A stretch of DNA of 64,000 nucleotides from Spirochaetia bacterium 38H-sp (GCA_039023545.1 JBCHKQ010000002.1:62001-126000); one strand, 5' to 3'; counted from the first letter of the stretch, positions 20,359 through 29,051 are shown. Notes: generated by a model from the letters alone, not told the origin. Numbers and translations: made by a program.

Positions 20359-20799
20359 TCAAAGTATTAAAGGAGGTTCCCCCAATCGTTTTTTTCTTAT
20401 TGCTTCTATCTCATCATAAGTATATAATCTTCCATGGTTAACACCGGGACACGATTTTTCCAAGTCATCCCAGTTTTCCTGAGATAATAAGTACTCTTCC
20501 CAAAAAGGATAAGTTCTACACTGCAGAGGTCTAGCTTTGTATACAGCACAGCCACCATCCTCCCAGAATATACAATCATAGTTACTTTTCTCTTTTAAAG
20601 ACAATCTCTTGAATCCAGAAAAATTTATTTCTCTGCAAAATTTATGGATAAAATCTTCTTGTGTGATTTTAAGGTGTTTTACTAGATTCTGAATATCTGA
20701 CATTGATAAAAATACATATCCCGGTTCATATCTACAACATCGGGAACATCTTACACATTGAAATTTTAAACCGTCTTTATAAAAAACATCTTCACTCAT
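20359..20799 (-). CDS. YkgJ-type cysteine-cluster protein
   Basis: A 146-residue protein with the arrangement of the CxxCxxCC family (UPF0153/YkgJ): CVRCSRCC near residue 15, then CIFWEDGGCAVYKARPLQC...YPFW. The cysteines are predicted to hold an Fe-S cluster or zinc; the biochemical role of the family is unsettled. It lies 41 bases downstream of map and 6 upstream of the MBL gene on the same strand. No strong Shine-Dalgarno precedes the ATG. Confidence 0.8.
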   Translation of the reverse strand: MSEDVFYKDGLKFQCVRCSRCCRYEPGYVFLSMSDIQNLVKHLKITQEDFIHKFCREINFSGFKRLSLKEKSNYDCIFWEDGGCAVYKARPLQCRTYPFWEEYLLSQENWDDLEKSCPGVNHGRLYTYDEIEAIRKKRLGEPPLIL

Positions 20800-20840
20800 A
20801 TTTTTAAGAATATATCCTTTTAGAGCATTTTAGTATATAG

Positions 20841-21626
20841 TTAATCAAATAAGCCAATCAATTTTTTATCAAATATCCTATTACCTAGTGTCAGGATTTC
20901 TGCTCTATCTTCAAATATAGCTATGGTATGCTCAAACTGAGCTGTTTTGTTCCTATCTTTCATTATATAGGCAAAACCATCATCATGTCTTTCTACTGCA
21001 ATATCCCCAAAAGTAACAACCGGCTCTATGGTAAAAACCATTCCAGGAACAATTCTTTCCCCAGTACGCTTTATACCATAATGGAAAACAGTTGGAGACT
21101 CATGCATATTTTTACCTATACCATGGCCTGCAAAATCAGGTATTACCTTGCAACCACATTGTCTAGCCTCATCTTCAATAGCTGCTCCAATATCTCTTAT
21201 GTATCCACCAGGGATAGCCGCAGAAACTCCAGCCATTGTACAACGCCAGGCAGCCCGTATCAAATTAATATTATCCTCATGGGTTTCATCCACAGAATAT
21301 GTCCACGAACCATCTCCATGCCATCCTTTATAACATATAGCAATATCAACCGTTAAAATATCTTCAGCCTTCAAAACTTGAGAAACAATTCCTCCATGTA
21401 CAGCAATTTCATTCACAGAAATAGAAAGTGGTAAGGGGAACATCTTTTCTATAACAAGGGATGAAGATAATTTTGTTTTATTCAATATATAATTAACTGT
21501 CTCGATAATTTCCCCTGTTGAAATTCCCGGCCTAATAATAGTTCTCAACTCCCTTAAAATCTTTTCTACGTAGTTACAAGCTATCTTAATTTTTTTTATC
21601 TCATCATAAGTTTTTAAACATATCAT
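20841..21626 (-). CDS. map: Methionine aminopeptidase, type I
   Basis: Removes the initiator methionine from nascent proteins. At 261 residues it is the size of bacterial MetAP-I. Metal and substrate segments visible: VDIAICYKGWHGDGSWTY (two aspartates), FAGHGIGKNMHE (histidine), FTIEPVV (glutamate) and FEHTIAI. The N-terminus aligns well with MetAP (TYDEIKKIKIAC, RPGISTGEI), supporting the ATG at 21626. It lies 9 bases after the small membrane protein gene. Confidence 0.95.
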   Translation of the reverse strand: MICLKTYDEIKKIKIACNYVEKILRELRTIIRPGISTGEIIETVNYILNKTKLSSSLVIEKMFPLPLSISVNEIAVHGGIVSQVLKAEDILTVDIAICYKGWHGDGSWTYSVDETHEDNINLIRAAWRCTMAGVSAAIPGGYIRDIGAAIEDEARQCGCKVIPDFAGHGIGKNMHESPTVFHYGIKRTGERIVPGMVFTIEPVVTFGDIAVERHDDGFAYIMKDRNKTAQFEHTIAIFEDRAEILTLGNRIFDKKLIGLFD

Positions 21627-21635
21627 AGCAGTTAA

Positions 21636-21926
21636 CTAACCAGTTATATAAAATAGCAAAAAACTAAATAACAATAGGATAAAAAGTAATGAAGCCCAGA
21701 AAAGATTTAAAATTATCAAAAGTTTACTTTTCCTAAACAGAACCACATTAAATATTAAAAACAAAAACAATCCCATAATTGATACAGAAAAAACATATAA
21801 CAATAATCTCTGAGTATTTACTTCTATTGTTTGATTCCCTCCGGATATAAACCATACACCTGCATAAAAAGACAACAAGGAAAAAGTTAACAAAAAAAAA
21901 CTGAAATATTCTTTCTTTATATTCAT
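21636..21926 (-). CDS. Small membrane protein (96 aa), unknown
   Basis: A protein made almost entirely of three hydrophobic helices (about residues 8-28, 42-62 and 70-94). I do not recognise a family. It is first in the minus-strand run that continues with map and faces the HAD gene across 46 bases. It is kept as a gene because of its position and uninterrupted membrane-protein composition. No Shine-Dalgarno is evident. Confidence 0.6.
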   Translation of the reverse strand: MNIKKEYFSFFLLTFSLLSFYAGVWFISGGNQTIEVNTQRLLLYVFSVSIMGLFLFLIFNVVLFRKSKLLIILNLFWASLLFILLLFSFLLFYITG

Positions 21927-21937
21927 TTTTTTATTTA

Positions 21938-21966
21938 TTGCATAATCGTATTTAATATAGTATCAA
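21938..21966 (+). promoter_or_regulatory. Predicted promoter of the HAD gene, leaderless type
   Basis: TTGCAT (21938-21943), 17-base spacer, TATCAA (21961-21966), then only six bases to the ATG at 21973. No Shine-Dalgarno is present. The transcript would begin at or within a base or two of the start codon. Confidence 0.45.
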
Positions 21967-21972
21967 TATCGT

Positions 21973-22878
21973 ATGAGTTATGAATATAGTAAAGAGCTTT
22001 ATGACTCTCTAATCAAGTTAATTTCCAATAATATAATAGAAATAAAGCCAATACCTACGGAAATTGAAGAATCGCTACCTAATATAATGGAATTTGATGC
22101 TGTCGTTTTTGATATTTATGGCACACTATTTATTTCCGGAAGCGGAGATATTAGTATTGTCATGGGTAAAAGCAAGAATCATTTTTTTTCCGAAGTATTT
22201 TCTTTTTTTAATATAACCGTTAAAAATAAAAAAATAGATTATTCCTCTATATTTTATAATATAATAGAAAAACATCAGAACCAAAGAGTAGCTGATGGAA
22301 TTGTTAATCCAGAAGTAAACATTCTTGAAGTATGGAAAGATTTTATTCTAGATTTAAAAAATAAGAAAGTAATAGATATAGAAAATATAACCAACGAACT
22401 GCTCACAGCTATAGCAGTAAAATACGAAATTCTTGTTAATCCTGTTTATCCTATGCCAGGAGCAATAGAATTTATAAACAAACTGAGAATGCATAACAAA
22501 CTCTTGGGAATAATATCTAATGCACAGTTTTATACACCTCTTCTTTTTTATCTGTTTTGGGGAAAACTACCAGAAGAACTCGGTTTTTCTCATGACCTAA
22601 TCATATATTCTTACCAAGAAAAAGAGGCAAAACCATCAAAAAACTTATTTTTAAAAGTAAAAAAAGAATTACAAAATCAAAACATCTCTCCGTCAAATGT
22701 CTTATATATTGGAAACGATATAAAAAACGATATATACCCTGCAAGCCAAATAGGATTTAAAACCGCCCTGTTTGCAGGAGATAAACGCTCTCTTAGATTG
22801 AGAGAAACAGAAGTGTCATTATCAAACATAAAGCCAGATTATATAATAAAAAATTTTAGAAATATAGGGGGTGGGTGA
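21973..22878 (+). CDS. HAD-superfamily hydrolase
   Basis: A 301-residue cytoplasmic phosphohydrolase-like protein. Motif I is VVFDIYGTLF with nucleophile D47 (Tyr replaces the more usual second Asp region, DIYGT). Motif II is GIISNAQ, motif III a lysine in KPSKNLF, and motif IV IGNDIKNDIYPA. A helical cap lies between motifs I and II. The substrate cannot be told from sequence. It heads a three-gene plus-strand run with overlapping or near-touching ends (HAD, SPFH-like, HIT). Confidence 0.85.
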   Translation: MSYEYSKELYDSLIKLISNNIIEIKPIPTEIEESLPNIMEFDAVVFDIYGTLFISGSGDISIVMGKSKNHFFSEVFSFFNITVKNKKIDYSSIFYNIIEKHQNQRVADGIVNPEVNILEVWKDFILDLKNKKVIDIENITNELLTAIAVKYEILVNPVYPMPGAIEFINKLRMHNKLLGIISNAQFYTPLLFYLFWGKLPEELGFSHDLIIYSYQEKEAKPSKNLFLKVKKELQNQNISPSNVLYIGNDIKNDIYPASQIGFKTALFAGDKRSLRLRETEVSLSNIKPDYIIKNFRNIGGG

Positions 22879-23687
22879 TGAAAAAACTGGTGATAGTAAT
22901 TATCTTAGCTCTCATCATAGGGATAGTTTTGTTTTGGGTTGGAAATATTTCTTTTTCACTATCTGATAATCAATATGCTGTAGTTTTTTCAAAAACTTCC
23001 GGCTGGATAGAAAAAACAATAGAACCTGCAAAAATAACATGGATATGGCAAAACCTCATCCCCTTTAACTGTAAAATATATAAATATAAAATTGTAAACA
23101 GAAAAAGCAGCATAGAAATATCTGGAACATTACCCTCCGGTGAGCTTTATTCTTCCGTCCTTCCATCTGTATATAATTTTTCATATTTAGCAAAGTTAAA
23201 AATCCAATACTCGCTTACCCCTGACAAAATATTACTAATAGCAAAAGAAGGCATATATCCGGAAAACATAGACGAATGGTATTCTGATATAGAAAAAAAA
23301 ATAGAAGAAACGATATCCAGTAGCATATACAAATCCATAACAAACACTACATCCTCACCAAGTAGCTTTAAAGAAAAAATATTCTCTCTAATTAGAGAAA
23401 ATTTACCAGACATAACCATAAAAGACATAATCATAGAAGAACTCAAGCTACCAGATATGGATATTTATATGCAAGCAAAAAAAATATACTTAGAAATACT
23501 CAATGAACAATCAAAAATAAAACTAGAACTATCAAAAGAAGAAAGTCTAAAATCAGAAAAAGATAAAATCATAATAGAAAGACTTCAAAAATATGGCAGA
23601 GTACTAAAAGAAAATCCAGAATTACTAGAATATTTTAAATTGAACCCAGCTAATCCGGATCCATTGGGTATTTTTGAAGGACTATAA
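22878..23687 (+). CDS. Membrane-anchored SPFH/Band 7-like protein
   Basis: Residues 1-25 are a single N-terminal membrane anchor. Residues 30-190 then have the alternating strands and helices of stomatin/prohibitin (SPFH) domains (ISFSLSDNQYAVVFSKTSGWIEK near the start, FSLIRENLPDITIKDIIIEELKLPD near the end), followed by a charged coiled coil (about 190-240). The similarity is in layout, not strong motif identity, so the call is tentative. SPFH proteins form membrane-bound oligomers that organise proteases or lipid domains. The ATG at 22878 overlaps the HAD stop (TGATG) and has a G-rich ribosome site; a GTG three bases earlier is the alternative. Confidence 0.55.
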   Translation: MKKLVIVIILALIIGIVLFWVGNISFSLSDNQYAVVFSKTSGWIEKTIEPAKITWIWQNLIPFNCKIYKYKIVNRKSSIEISGTLPSGELYSSVLPSVYNFSYLAKLKIQYSLTPDKILLIAKEGIYPENIDEWYSDIEKKIEETISSSIYKSITNTTSSPSSFKEKIFSLIRENLPDITIKDIIIEELKLPDMDIYMQAKKIYLEILNEQSKIKLELSKEESLKSEKDKIIIERLQKYGRVLKENPELLEYFKLNPANPDPLGIFEGL

Positions 23688-23688
23688 T

Positions 23689-24189
23689 ATGTGCAGAAAT
23701 TACTTATTTTCTTTTAATAAGATGCAATATTTTACCCAAAAAGAAAGCATAACAGGATGCATATTATGCCATATCTCCAAACACGACCATAAATGCGAAG
23801 AATTAGTCTTATGGGAAAATGAGTATTTTATTATATCTCTTAATCTTTATCCTTATAATCCGGGACATTTAATAATATTTCCCAAAAGACACATAGAAGA
23901 TTTTAGAAAATTTAGCGAAACAGAAATTATGCAAATCAATAGAATAACAAAAGCCTGTTTAAACCTGCTGGATGAGACCTATCATCCGGCAGGCTATAAT
24001 ATTGGCTATAATATGGGACTATGCGCAGGTGCATCAATAGAACACATACATCAACATATTGTCCCGAGATATAAAAATGAAATAGGCATAGAAGAAATCA
24101 TAGGAGGCAGTAGAATACTAGTAGAATCCCCCAGAGAAAGTCATAAAAGACTGCTGGATACAATAAGTGAGAAACACATATTTACTTAA
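23689..24189 (+). CDS. HIT-family nucleotide hydrolase/phosphorylase (Ap4A type)
   Basis: A 166-residue protein with the histidine triad HIHQHIVPR (H119, H121, H123) and a CxxC pair at 24-27 as in Zn-containing HIT proteins. It is closest in layout to the Ap4A phosphorylase-like HIT branch (YPYNPGHLIIFPKRH, GYNIGYNMG). It likely cleaves dinucleoside polyphosphates or other nucleotide conjugates. A TTG at 23674 could extend it by five codons. The ATG at 23689 is chosen because GAAGG lies eight bases before it. Its 3' end overlaps the convergent orphan gene by 8 bases. Confidence 0.88.
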   Translation: MCRNYLFSFNKMQYFTQKESITGCILCHISKHDHKCEELVLWENEYFIISLNLYPYNPGHLIIFPKRHIEDFRKFSETEIMQINRITKACLNLLDETYHPAGYNIGYNMGLCAGASIEHIHQHIVPRYKNEIGIEEIIGGSRILVESPRESHKRLLDTISEKHIFT

Positions 24190-25924
24190 AAAATAAATCA
24201 TGTTCAGAATCTTTTAATAGATTCAAAAGCAAATCAAGACTTTTAATTTTATTCCTCCAACCATATACATATTCTTGAAACGGCTCATCAGATGTATAGT
24301 ATTCTTCTGCAATATCTGTTATATCAGGTAGTATATCTATCAATCTGTCAAAAAAATCACCAAACTTGGATATTATACCCCTTGCAGCATTAACAATTTC
24401 ATATGCTTCTTTACCTTTTTGATCTATAAGATGTCTTTGGACATCTGATACAGCAGTTCTGTCCTCAGATATAAACAATAGTCTACCATCAGGATTATCA
24501 AGAGAAAAACTCTGCTCAAAAGAAATCATTTCTGATAAAAAATCATCTATATCTTTATTTATAGAATTCAACACAGTTAATACATTTTTAAATCTAGTAG
24601 GAATAGCCTTAGCCATAGTCTCAAAAAAATCTCTTAACTCCATAATATACCACCTTTTAAAGACAGTAAAAATCACAGAGAAAGATTCTATATACATAAA
24701 AGAGTGAGGGAAAAGAGTTTTTAATCTACTTGTGGCAAAAGTATTTAAATTATCCATCCTTTCTTTTCCAAAAGGAAACAAAGAAGAATTAAGAGAAGAT
24801 ATGACATCCCTTATAATATCCAACACAGAATCATCATATTCTCCTATTATATGTAATATAAGAGACGAAGAATAAAAATTCTTAGCATCAATAGAAGGCA
24901 CATAAATATAGAAACGATAAAAAGGATCTTTGTGAACAACCTGAAAAAAATCAGAAAGAGGAATTTTCTTATAAAAATTGATTGTAGCTTCTCGTAGAGA
25001 TTTAAAAGCTGACTTTAGACTATCCACATCATAAAATTGCTTCTCATCTTTTTCTTTTTTACTTTGTATATATGAATAATAATATTTGAAAATTGCATCG
25101 GGAATATCATACTTTATAAACCTATTAAAAACACTAACAGCATAATATAAACGCTCTAGAAGGTGCTCACACTTACTAAAACCAACCTCTCTCAAAGTCG
25201 AAAAATCAGATACAGTATCAGGATCACTTACATTAAATAAGTTATAGAATAAACCATAGGGAAAAAAAACCAAATTTCTTGCTGCAAACAAGGGTAAAAG
25301 ATTATAATCCATATCCCTAAAAATCTCTTTTGGAATAGATTCCAAATATGATTCTATCTTTTTCCGCAATATTTTCTTCACGTTCTCTCTCGATTTTCCC
25401 TCTAAAAACAGATTAAAAATTTCCTCTCGTGAGATAAAATCAAAAAGCTCTTTTTTACAAGAAGGAATCATCGTATTTAACGTTTCATGGATCAATTCTA
25501 CAAAAAAAGATTTGTCCCCCCATAAAGTTCTATAAAAGTCCAATAAAAATCTGGAAGAAATATCAAGAGCAATCAAATACTCCAGAAACCCCGGCTTTAT
25601 GGAAAATGTCCTAAGATTGAACATATCAAAAGCTAACCTGTTTATTTTTTTTCTTTTTTTAGAAAGATAGAGTTGTAAAAAAGCCTCTTCTTTGGAGCGA
25701 GCAGTAAACAAATTTCTAAACCACAAAACTATTCTCTCAAAAATAGAAAGCTCTCTCATCTTTTGCAAAATGACAAACTCTCTCTGTTCTTCAGAAAAAA
25801 TTTTAGGATATATAGGCTCTCCTTTATCATCATTGACTCCAAAGAGAGAACTCTCTATTTTCTTCAACAAATCTTTTCTTTCTTCTGGAGCAAGGCTGTG
25901 TGCCAGCTCTTCTAATGTAGGCAT
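24182..25924 (-). CDS. Large helical protein, spirochaete-type orphan (possibly DUF5312-like)
   Basis: A 580-residue, mostly helical cytoplasmic protein without signal peptide or clear membrane helices (one stretch near 70, ERIVLWFRNLFTARS, is amphipathic). I recall similar long helical proteins of unknown function in treponemes, but cannot confirm the family. The start is set at the ATG at 25924, five bases after AGGAG; a GTG at 25930 would abut the Shine-Dalgarno. It follows the thiamine pyrophosphokinase gene by 14 bases on the same strand. No catalytic motif seen. Confidence 0.65.
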   Translation of the reverse strand: MPTLEELAHSLAPEERKDLLKKIESSLFGVNDDKGEPIYPKIFSEEQREFVILQKMRELSIFERIVLWFRNLFTARSKEEAFLQLYLSKKRKKINRLAFDMFNLRTFSIKPGFLEYLIALDISSRFLLDFYRTLWGDKSFFVELIHETLNTMIPSCKKELFDFISREEIFNLFLEGKSRENVKKILRKKIESYLESIPKEIFRDMDYNLLPLFAARNLVFFPYGLFYNLFNVSDPDTVSDFSTLREVGFSKCEHLLERLYYAVSVFNRFIKYDIPDAIFKYYYSYIQSKKEKDEKQFYDVDSLKSAFKSLREATINFYKKIPLSDFFQVVHKDPFYRFYIYVPSIDAKNFYSSSLILHIIGEYDDSVLDIIRDVISSLNSSLFPFGKERMDNLNTFATSRLKTLFPHSFMYIESFSVIFTVFKRWYIMELRDFFETMAKAIPTRFKNVLTVLNSINKDIDDFLSEMISFEQSFSLDNPDGRLLFISEDRTAVSDVQRHLIDQKGKEAYEIVNAARGIISKFGDFFDRLIDILPDITDIAEEYYTSDEPFQEYVYGWRNKIKSLDLLLNLLKDSEHDLFFK

Positions 25925-25938
25925 AAACACTCCTGCAA

Positions 25939-26583
25939 CTAAACTTTAAATAAATTTAAAACCAATAATAATCGACCTGATAACACATCAACAGACTGTT
26001 TTGTTTCTACTACCACATTACTTATTCCAACATCTCCAGGAATCCATCTCAAACCATCCAAAGGCCATTTAAACCCTGTTGTAGAAGCCAAAGTCTCTTG
26101 AATACAAACAGGGAAAAAAGACACTGTGCTTTTAACAGGAAAAGAAAAATAATATTTACCCTTATTTAAAGAAAAAACAGCTTCTTTTCCAGTAATCCAT
26201 AAATCCGGAAAAAAATCCCTAAAAAAAATAGAATATATACCCAACAGCTGATCTACCCGCCCTCCTCCACCACCTACAATAAAAAAACTCTTGATATTCT
26301 TTTCTCTTATTATATTTATAGCAAGTTCTGTATCAGTATAATCCTTGTCTTGAGGATACTTATATATTTCACATGTTCTAAATTTATCAAGCAAAGAGAC
26401 ATCACTAAGAGAATCCATATCACCGACAATAACATCAGGAACAAAACCATAAGAATCACAAATCTCCAATCCAGAATCAGCAGCCACAATAAAAAAATTG
26501 TCAGCATTTACCATAGCCATAACACTTAAAAAAACATCATAAGAAGGGAAATCACCGCCCGTAAAAATAAGACCTGTACTCAT
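25939..26583 (-). CDS. Thiamine pyrophosphokinase-like protein
   Basis: A protein of about 214 residues resembling thiamine pyrophosphokinase, which makes TPP from thiamine and ATP. Motifs: FIVAADSGLEICDSYGFVPDVIVGDMDSL, then YPQDKDYTDTELAI and GGGGGRVDQLL, the conserved D-rich substrate and metal sites. The open frame runs upstream to a GTG at 26706. That extension (about 41 mostly hydrophobic residues) would overlap the sigma-28 promoter and leader of flaB and has no homology logic, so the ATG at 26583 is preferred. No Shine-Dalgarno is visible there. It is divergent from flaB. Confidence 0.8.
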   Translation of the reverse strand: MSTGLIFTGGDFPSYDVFLSVMAMVNADNFFIVAADSGLEICDSYGFVPDVIVGDMDSLSDVSLLDKFRTCEIYKYPQDKDYTDTELAINIIREKNIKSFFIVGGGGGRVDQLLGIYSIFFRDFFPDLWITGKEAVFSLNKGKYYFSFPVKSTVSFFPVCIQETLASTTGFKWPLDGLRWIPGDVGISNVVVETKQSVDVLSGRLLLVLNLFKV

Positions 26584-26627
26584 AACAAAAATATCGGCAT
26601 AAAAAAGTACAAAAAAAGTAATTTGAT

Positions 26628-26654
26628 TAAACAGCGGTAAAAACAAGCCGACAA
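26628..26654 (+). promoter_or_regulatory. Sigma-28 (FliA/WhiG-type) promoter of flaB
   Basis: TAAA at 26628-26631, exactly 15 bases, then GCCGACAA at 26647-26654. The consensus for flagellar sigma-28 promoters is TAAA-N15-GCCGATAA, so only one base differs. Transcription should start near 26661, giving a leader of about 56 bases. The match places the flagellin gene under the late flagellar regulon. Confidence 0.85.
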
Positions 26655-26661
26655 TAAAAGA

Positions 26662-26716
26662 GCCCTGTACGGGCAAAGGCCAAGGAAGGCCATAATAAAC
26701 TATCACGGAGGATAGT
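26662..26716 (+). promoter_or_regulatory. flaB leader with a 5' hairpin and two ANGGA-loop hairpins (CsrA-like sites)
   Basis: Three hairpins are visible. GCCC-tgtac-GGGC (26662-26674) sits at the predicted 5' end. GGCC-AAGGAA-GGCC (26678-26691) shows AAGGA in a hexaloop. ACTATC-ACGGAG-GATAGT (26699-26716) shows ACGGA in its loop and covers the Shine-Dalgarno GGAGG (26707-26711), five bases before the ATG. ANGGA in a hairpin loop is the RNA site bound by CsrA. Two such sites with the second over the ribosome site match the hag leader arrangement in Bacillus. CsrA and FliW genes are not in this window. Confidence 0.65.
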
Positions 26717-27589
26717 ATGATAATTAATCACAACCTGAGTGCAATGTTTGCGCATCGCCAGAACAAGTTCAACGGTATAAACCTTGACAAAAACATGGAA
26801 AAGCTGTCATCCGGCATGCGTATCAACAGAGCATCCGACGATGCATCCGGACTTGCCGTATCAGAGAAAATGCGCTCTCAAATAAGAGGTCTTAATCAGG
26901 CAGAAAGAAATGCACAGGATGGCATCTCCTTCATTCAGACAACAGAAGGATATTTGCAGGACACCACAGACATACTGCAAAGGCTAAGAGAACTAGCAGT
27001 GCAAGCAGCCAACGGAATTTATTCTGACGAAGACAGGATGCAGATTCAGGTAGAAGTATCTCAGCTTGTTGATGAGATAAACAGAATAGCATCACATGCT
27101 CAGTTCAACGGCATGAACCTTCTTACAGGGCGCTTTGCAAAAGAAACAGGAGAAAACGTAGTAACAGCTAGCATGTGGTTCCACATAGGCGCCAACATGG
27201 ACCAGCGAGAGCGCGTTTATATAGGTACCATGACAGCTCAGGGCCTTGGTATACAGAGCACCAACGGACTTCCGCACACTGCAAGCTTTTTTACACTTGC
27301 AACACCAGAAGACGCAAACAGAGCAATCGGCCTTATAGACCAGGCACTCAAAAAAGTCAACAAGCAGCGAGCAGATCTTGGTGCATATCAAAACAGATTG
27401 GAATTTGCATCAAAGAGCCTCTCAATAGGAGCAGAAAACCTCCAGGCAGCAGAATCCAGAATAAGAGATACAGACATGGCCGGAGAAATGGTAGAATTTG
27501 TAAAGAACCAGATACTCAACCAGAGCTCCACCGCTATGCTTGCACAGGCCAACCAGAAAACACAGAGCGTACTCCAACTCCTACAGTAA
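26717..27589 (+). CDS. flaB: Flagellin FlaB, core protein of the periplasmic flagellar filament
   Basis: A 290-residue protein, the size of spirochaete FlaB proteins, opening [15 protein letters not shown] and containing [18 protein letters not shown] and [13 protein letters not shown] (N-terminal D0/D1), the treponemal central segment [21 protein letters not shown], and the C-terminal [16 protein letters not shown]...LAQANQ helices. It lacks a variable surface domain, as expected for a periplasmic filament. No signal peptide, so it is exported by the flagellar type III system. GC content and codon choice are visibly higher than in neighbouring genes, in keeping with high expression. It stands alone between its own promoter and terminator. 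Confidence 0.97.
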   Translation: MIINHNLSAMFAHRQNKFNGINLDKNMEKLSSGMRINRASDDASGLAVSEKMRSQIRGLNQAERNAQDGISFIQTTEGYLQDTTDILQRLRELAVQAANGIYSDEDRMQIQVEVSQLVDEINRIASHAQFNGMNLLTGRFAKETGENVVTASMWFHIGANMDQRERVYIGTMTAQGLGIQSTNGLPHTASFFTLATPEDANRAIGLIDQALKKVNKQRADLGAYQNRLEFASKSLSIGAENLQAAESRIRDTDMAGEMVEFVKNQILNQSSTAMLAQANQKTQSVLQLLQ

Positions 27590-27610
27590 AGTTACAAAAC
27601 AAAACCGAAC

Positions 27611-27639
27611 GGCTGCCCGCTTTGCAGGCAGCCTTTTTT
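27611..27639 (+). terminator. Intrinsic terminator of flaB
   Basis: GGCTGCC, nine-base loop, GGCAGCC, then six T residues. It starts 22 bases after the flaB stop. The left arm is fused to ACCGAACGG (27604-27612), the conserved left end of the intergenic hairpin family found downstream (see findings). Confidence 0.9.
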
Positions 27640-27640
27640 A

Positions 27641-27668
27641 TTGACAATAAATCCTCCAGCAGTATACT
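27641..27668 (+). promoter_or_regulatory. Predicted promoter of the CCA-enzyme gene, leaderless type
   Basis: TTGACA (27641-27646), 16-base spacer, TATACT (27663-27668), then six bases to the ATG at 27675. Both boxes are near consensus. No Shine-Dalgarno is possible on so short a leader. Confidence 0.65.
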
Positions 27669-27674
27669 GAGCCC

Positions 27675-29051
27675 ATGCACCATTATAAAAAAGCACCATT
27701 TAAAATAAAAAAACTACCAGAAACACTAATAGAAATAGCAAACACACTAAAAAAAAATAAGCATCAATGCTACATAGTCGGAGGAGCAGTAAGAGACATT
27801 GCAATGGGAAAAGAACCGGACGACTATGATCTTGCAAGCTCGGCAACACCAGAAGAAATAAAAAAAATATTTAAAAAAGTAATCCCCACAGGAATACAAC
27901 ACGGAACCGTAACAATCCTTATAAAGAGAGATAAATACGAGATAACCACCTTTAGAGAAGAAGAAGGATACACAGATCTAAGGCATCCCGACAAAATAAG
28001 ATACACACGTTCCCTTGAAACAGATTTATCACGACGAGACTTTACAATCAACGCATTAGCACTGGACCCTATAACAGAAGAAATATATGACCTGTATCAA
28101 GGATATGCTGATATCAAAAAAAAGATCATAAAAACAGTAGGACAACCGGACAAGAGATTTGAAGAGGACGCCTTAAGAATACTAAGAGCAATACGCTTTG
28201 CAGCACAACTAGGATTTACAATAGAAAAAGAAACATACAAAGCAATAAAAAGACACAGCAAAAACATACAACAAATCTCATGGGAAAGAATACGAGAAGA
28301 GTTTACAAAAGTGCTTCTCTCCCCTTCCCCATCACTAGGCATAAAACTAATGGAAGAAACAGAAATACTCCAATACATAATACCAGAACTCTTAACATGC
28401 AAAAACATATCGCAAGGGAAAGCACATAGATTTGACGTATACCATCACCTTCTGGCAAGCTGTGACCTTGTAGAAAAAAAAGACATAATAATAAAACTTG
28501 CAGCTCTCTTCCACGACATAGGCAAACCTATAACAAAAATAGAGATTCCCGGGAAAGGACTTGCCTTTTATGATCATGATAAAGAATCCGCTAAAATTGC
28601 AAAAAAAATTCTAAAAAGACTAAAATACCCCAATAGCACAATAGAAAAAGTAACGCATCTCATACAAAATCACATGATAAAATACACAGAAGACTGGACA
28701 GATGCAGCTATACGCAGACACATAACAAGAATAGGAAAAGACAACCTCGACCAATTACTAGAATTACTAAAAGCGGATAGATGGGGAATAACAGGAACAA
28801 AAACAAAAGTTACAGATATAGAAGCATTGCGATACAGAATAAACACAGAACTAAACAAAAGTAACGCTCTCACCATAAAAGACCTAAAAATCAACGGAAA
28901 TACCTTACAGGAGACATTAGAAATTCCCGCAGGCCCATGGATAGGAAAAATATTGAAATACCTCATGGAAGCCGTACTCGATGACCCAAAACTTAATACA
29001 AAAGAAAAACTTATAGAGATAGCCAAAAAATATTACAAAAAATACAATTAA
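27675..29051 (+). CDS. CCA tRNA nucleotidyltransferase / poly(A) polymerase family with HD domain
   Basis: A 458-residue protein. The class II nucleotidyltransferase motif is YIVGGAVRDIAMGKEPDDYDLAS (GG...DxD), followed by RRDFTINALALDP and RFEEDALRILRAIRFAAQLGF, which recur in CCA-adding enzymes. An HD domain comes after (LAALFHDIGKP, then an H at NHM). It adds or repairs the CCA end of tRNAs. This fits the tmRNA in this window, whose gene does not encode CCA. Poly(A) polymerase is the main alternative, since the two are hard to separate by sequence. It is AT-rich, unlike flaB. Its stop overlaps the rnc stop by 4 bases (convergent). Confidence 0.88.
   Translation: MHHYKKAPFKIKKLPETLIEIANTLKKNKHQCYIVGGAVRDIAMGKEPDDYDLASSATPEEIKKIFKKVIPTGIQHGTVTILIKRDKYEITTFREEEGYTDLRHPDKIRYTRSLETDLSRRDFTINALALDPITEEIYDLYQGYADIKKKIIKTVGQPDKRFEEDALRILRAIRFAAQLGFTIEKETYKAIKRHSKNIQQISWERIREEFTKVLLSPSPSLGIKLMEETEILQYIIPELLTCKNISQGKAHRFDVYHHLLASCDLVEKKDIIIKLAALFHDIGKPITKIEIPGKGLAFYDHDKESAKIAKKILKRLKYPNSTIEKVTHLIQNHMIKYTEDWTDAAIRRHITRIGKDNLDQLLELLKADRWGITGTKTKVTDIEALRYRINTELNKSNALTIKDLKINGNTLQETLEIPAGPWIGKILKYLMEAVLDDPKLNTKEKLIEIAKKYYKKYN

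Noticed and set aside
26591..26600. A second sigma-28 promoter facing the thiamine pyrophosphokinase gene
   Set aside because: The minus strand has GCCGATAT but the position 15 bases upstream reads TTTT, not TAAA.
27175..27708. Plus-strand 177-aa frame inside flaB
   Set aside because: A shifted frame of the higher-GC flagellin gene with no Shine-Dalgarno and no recognisable protein.
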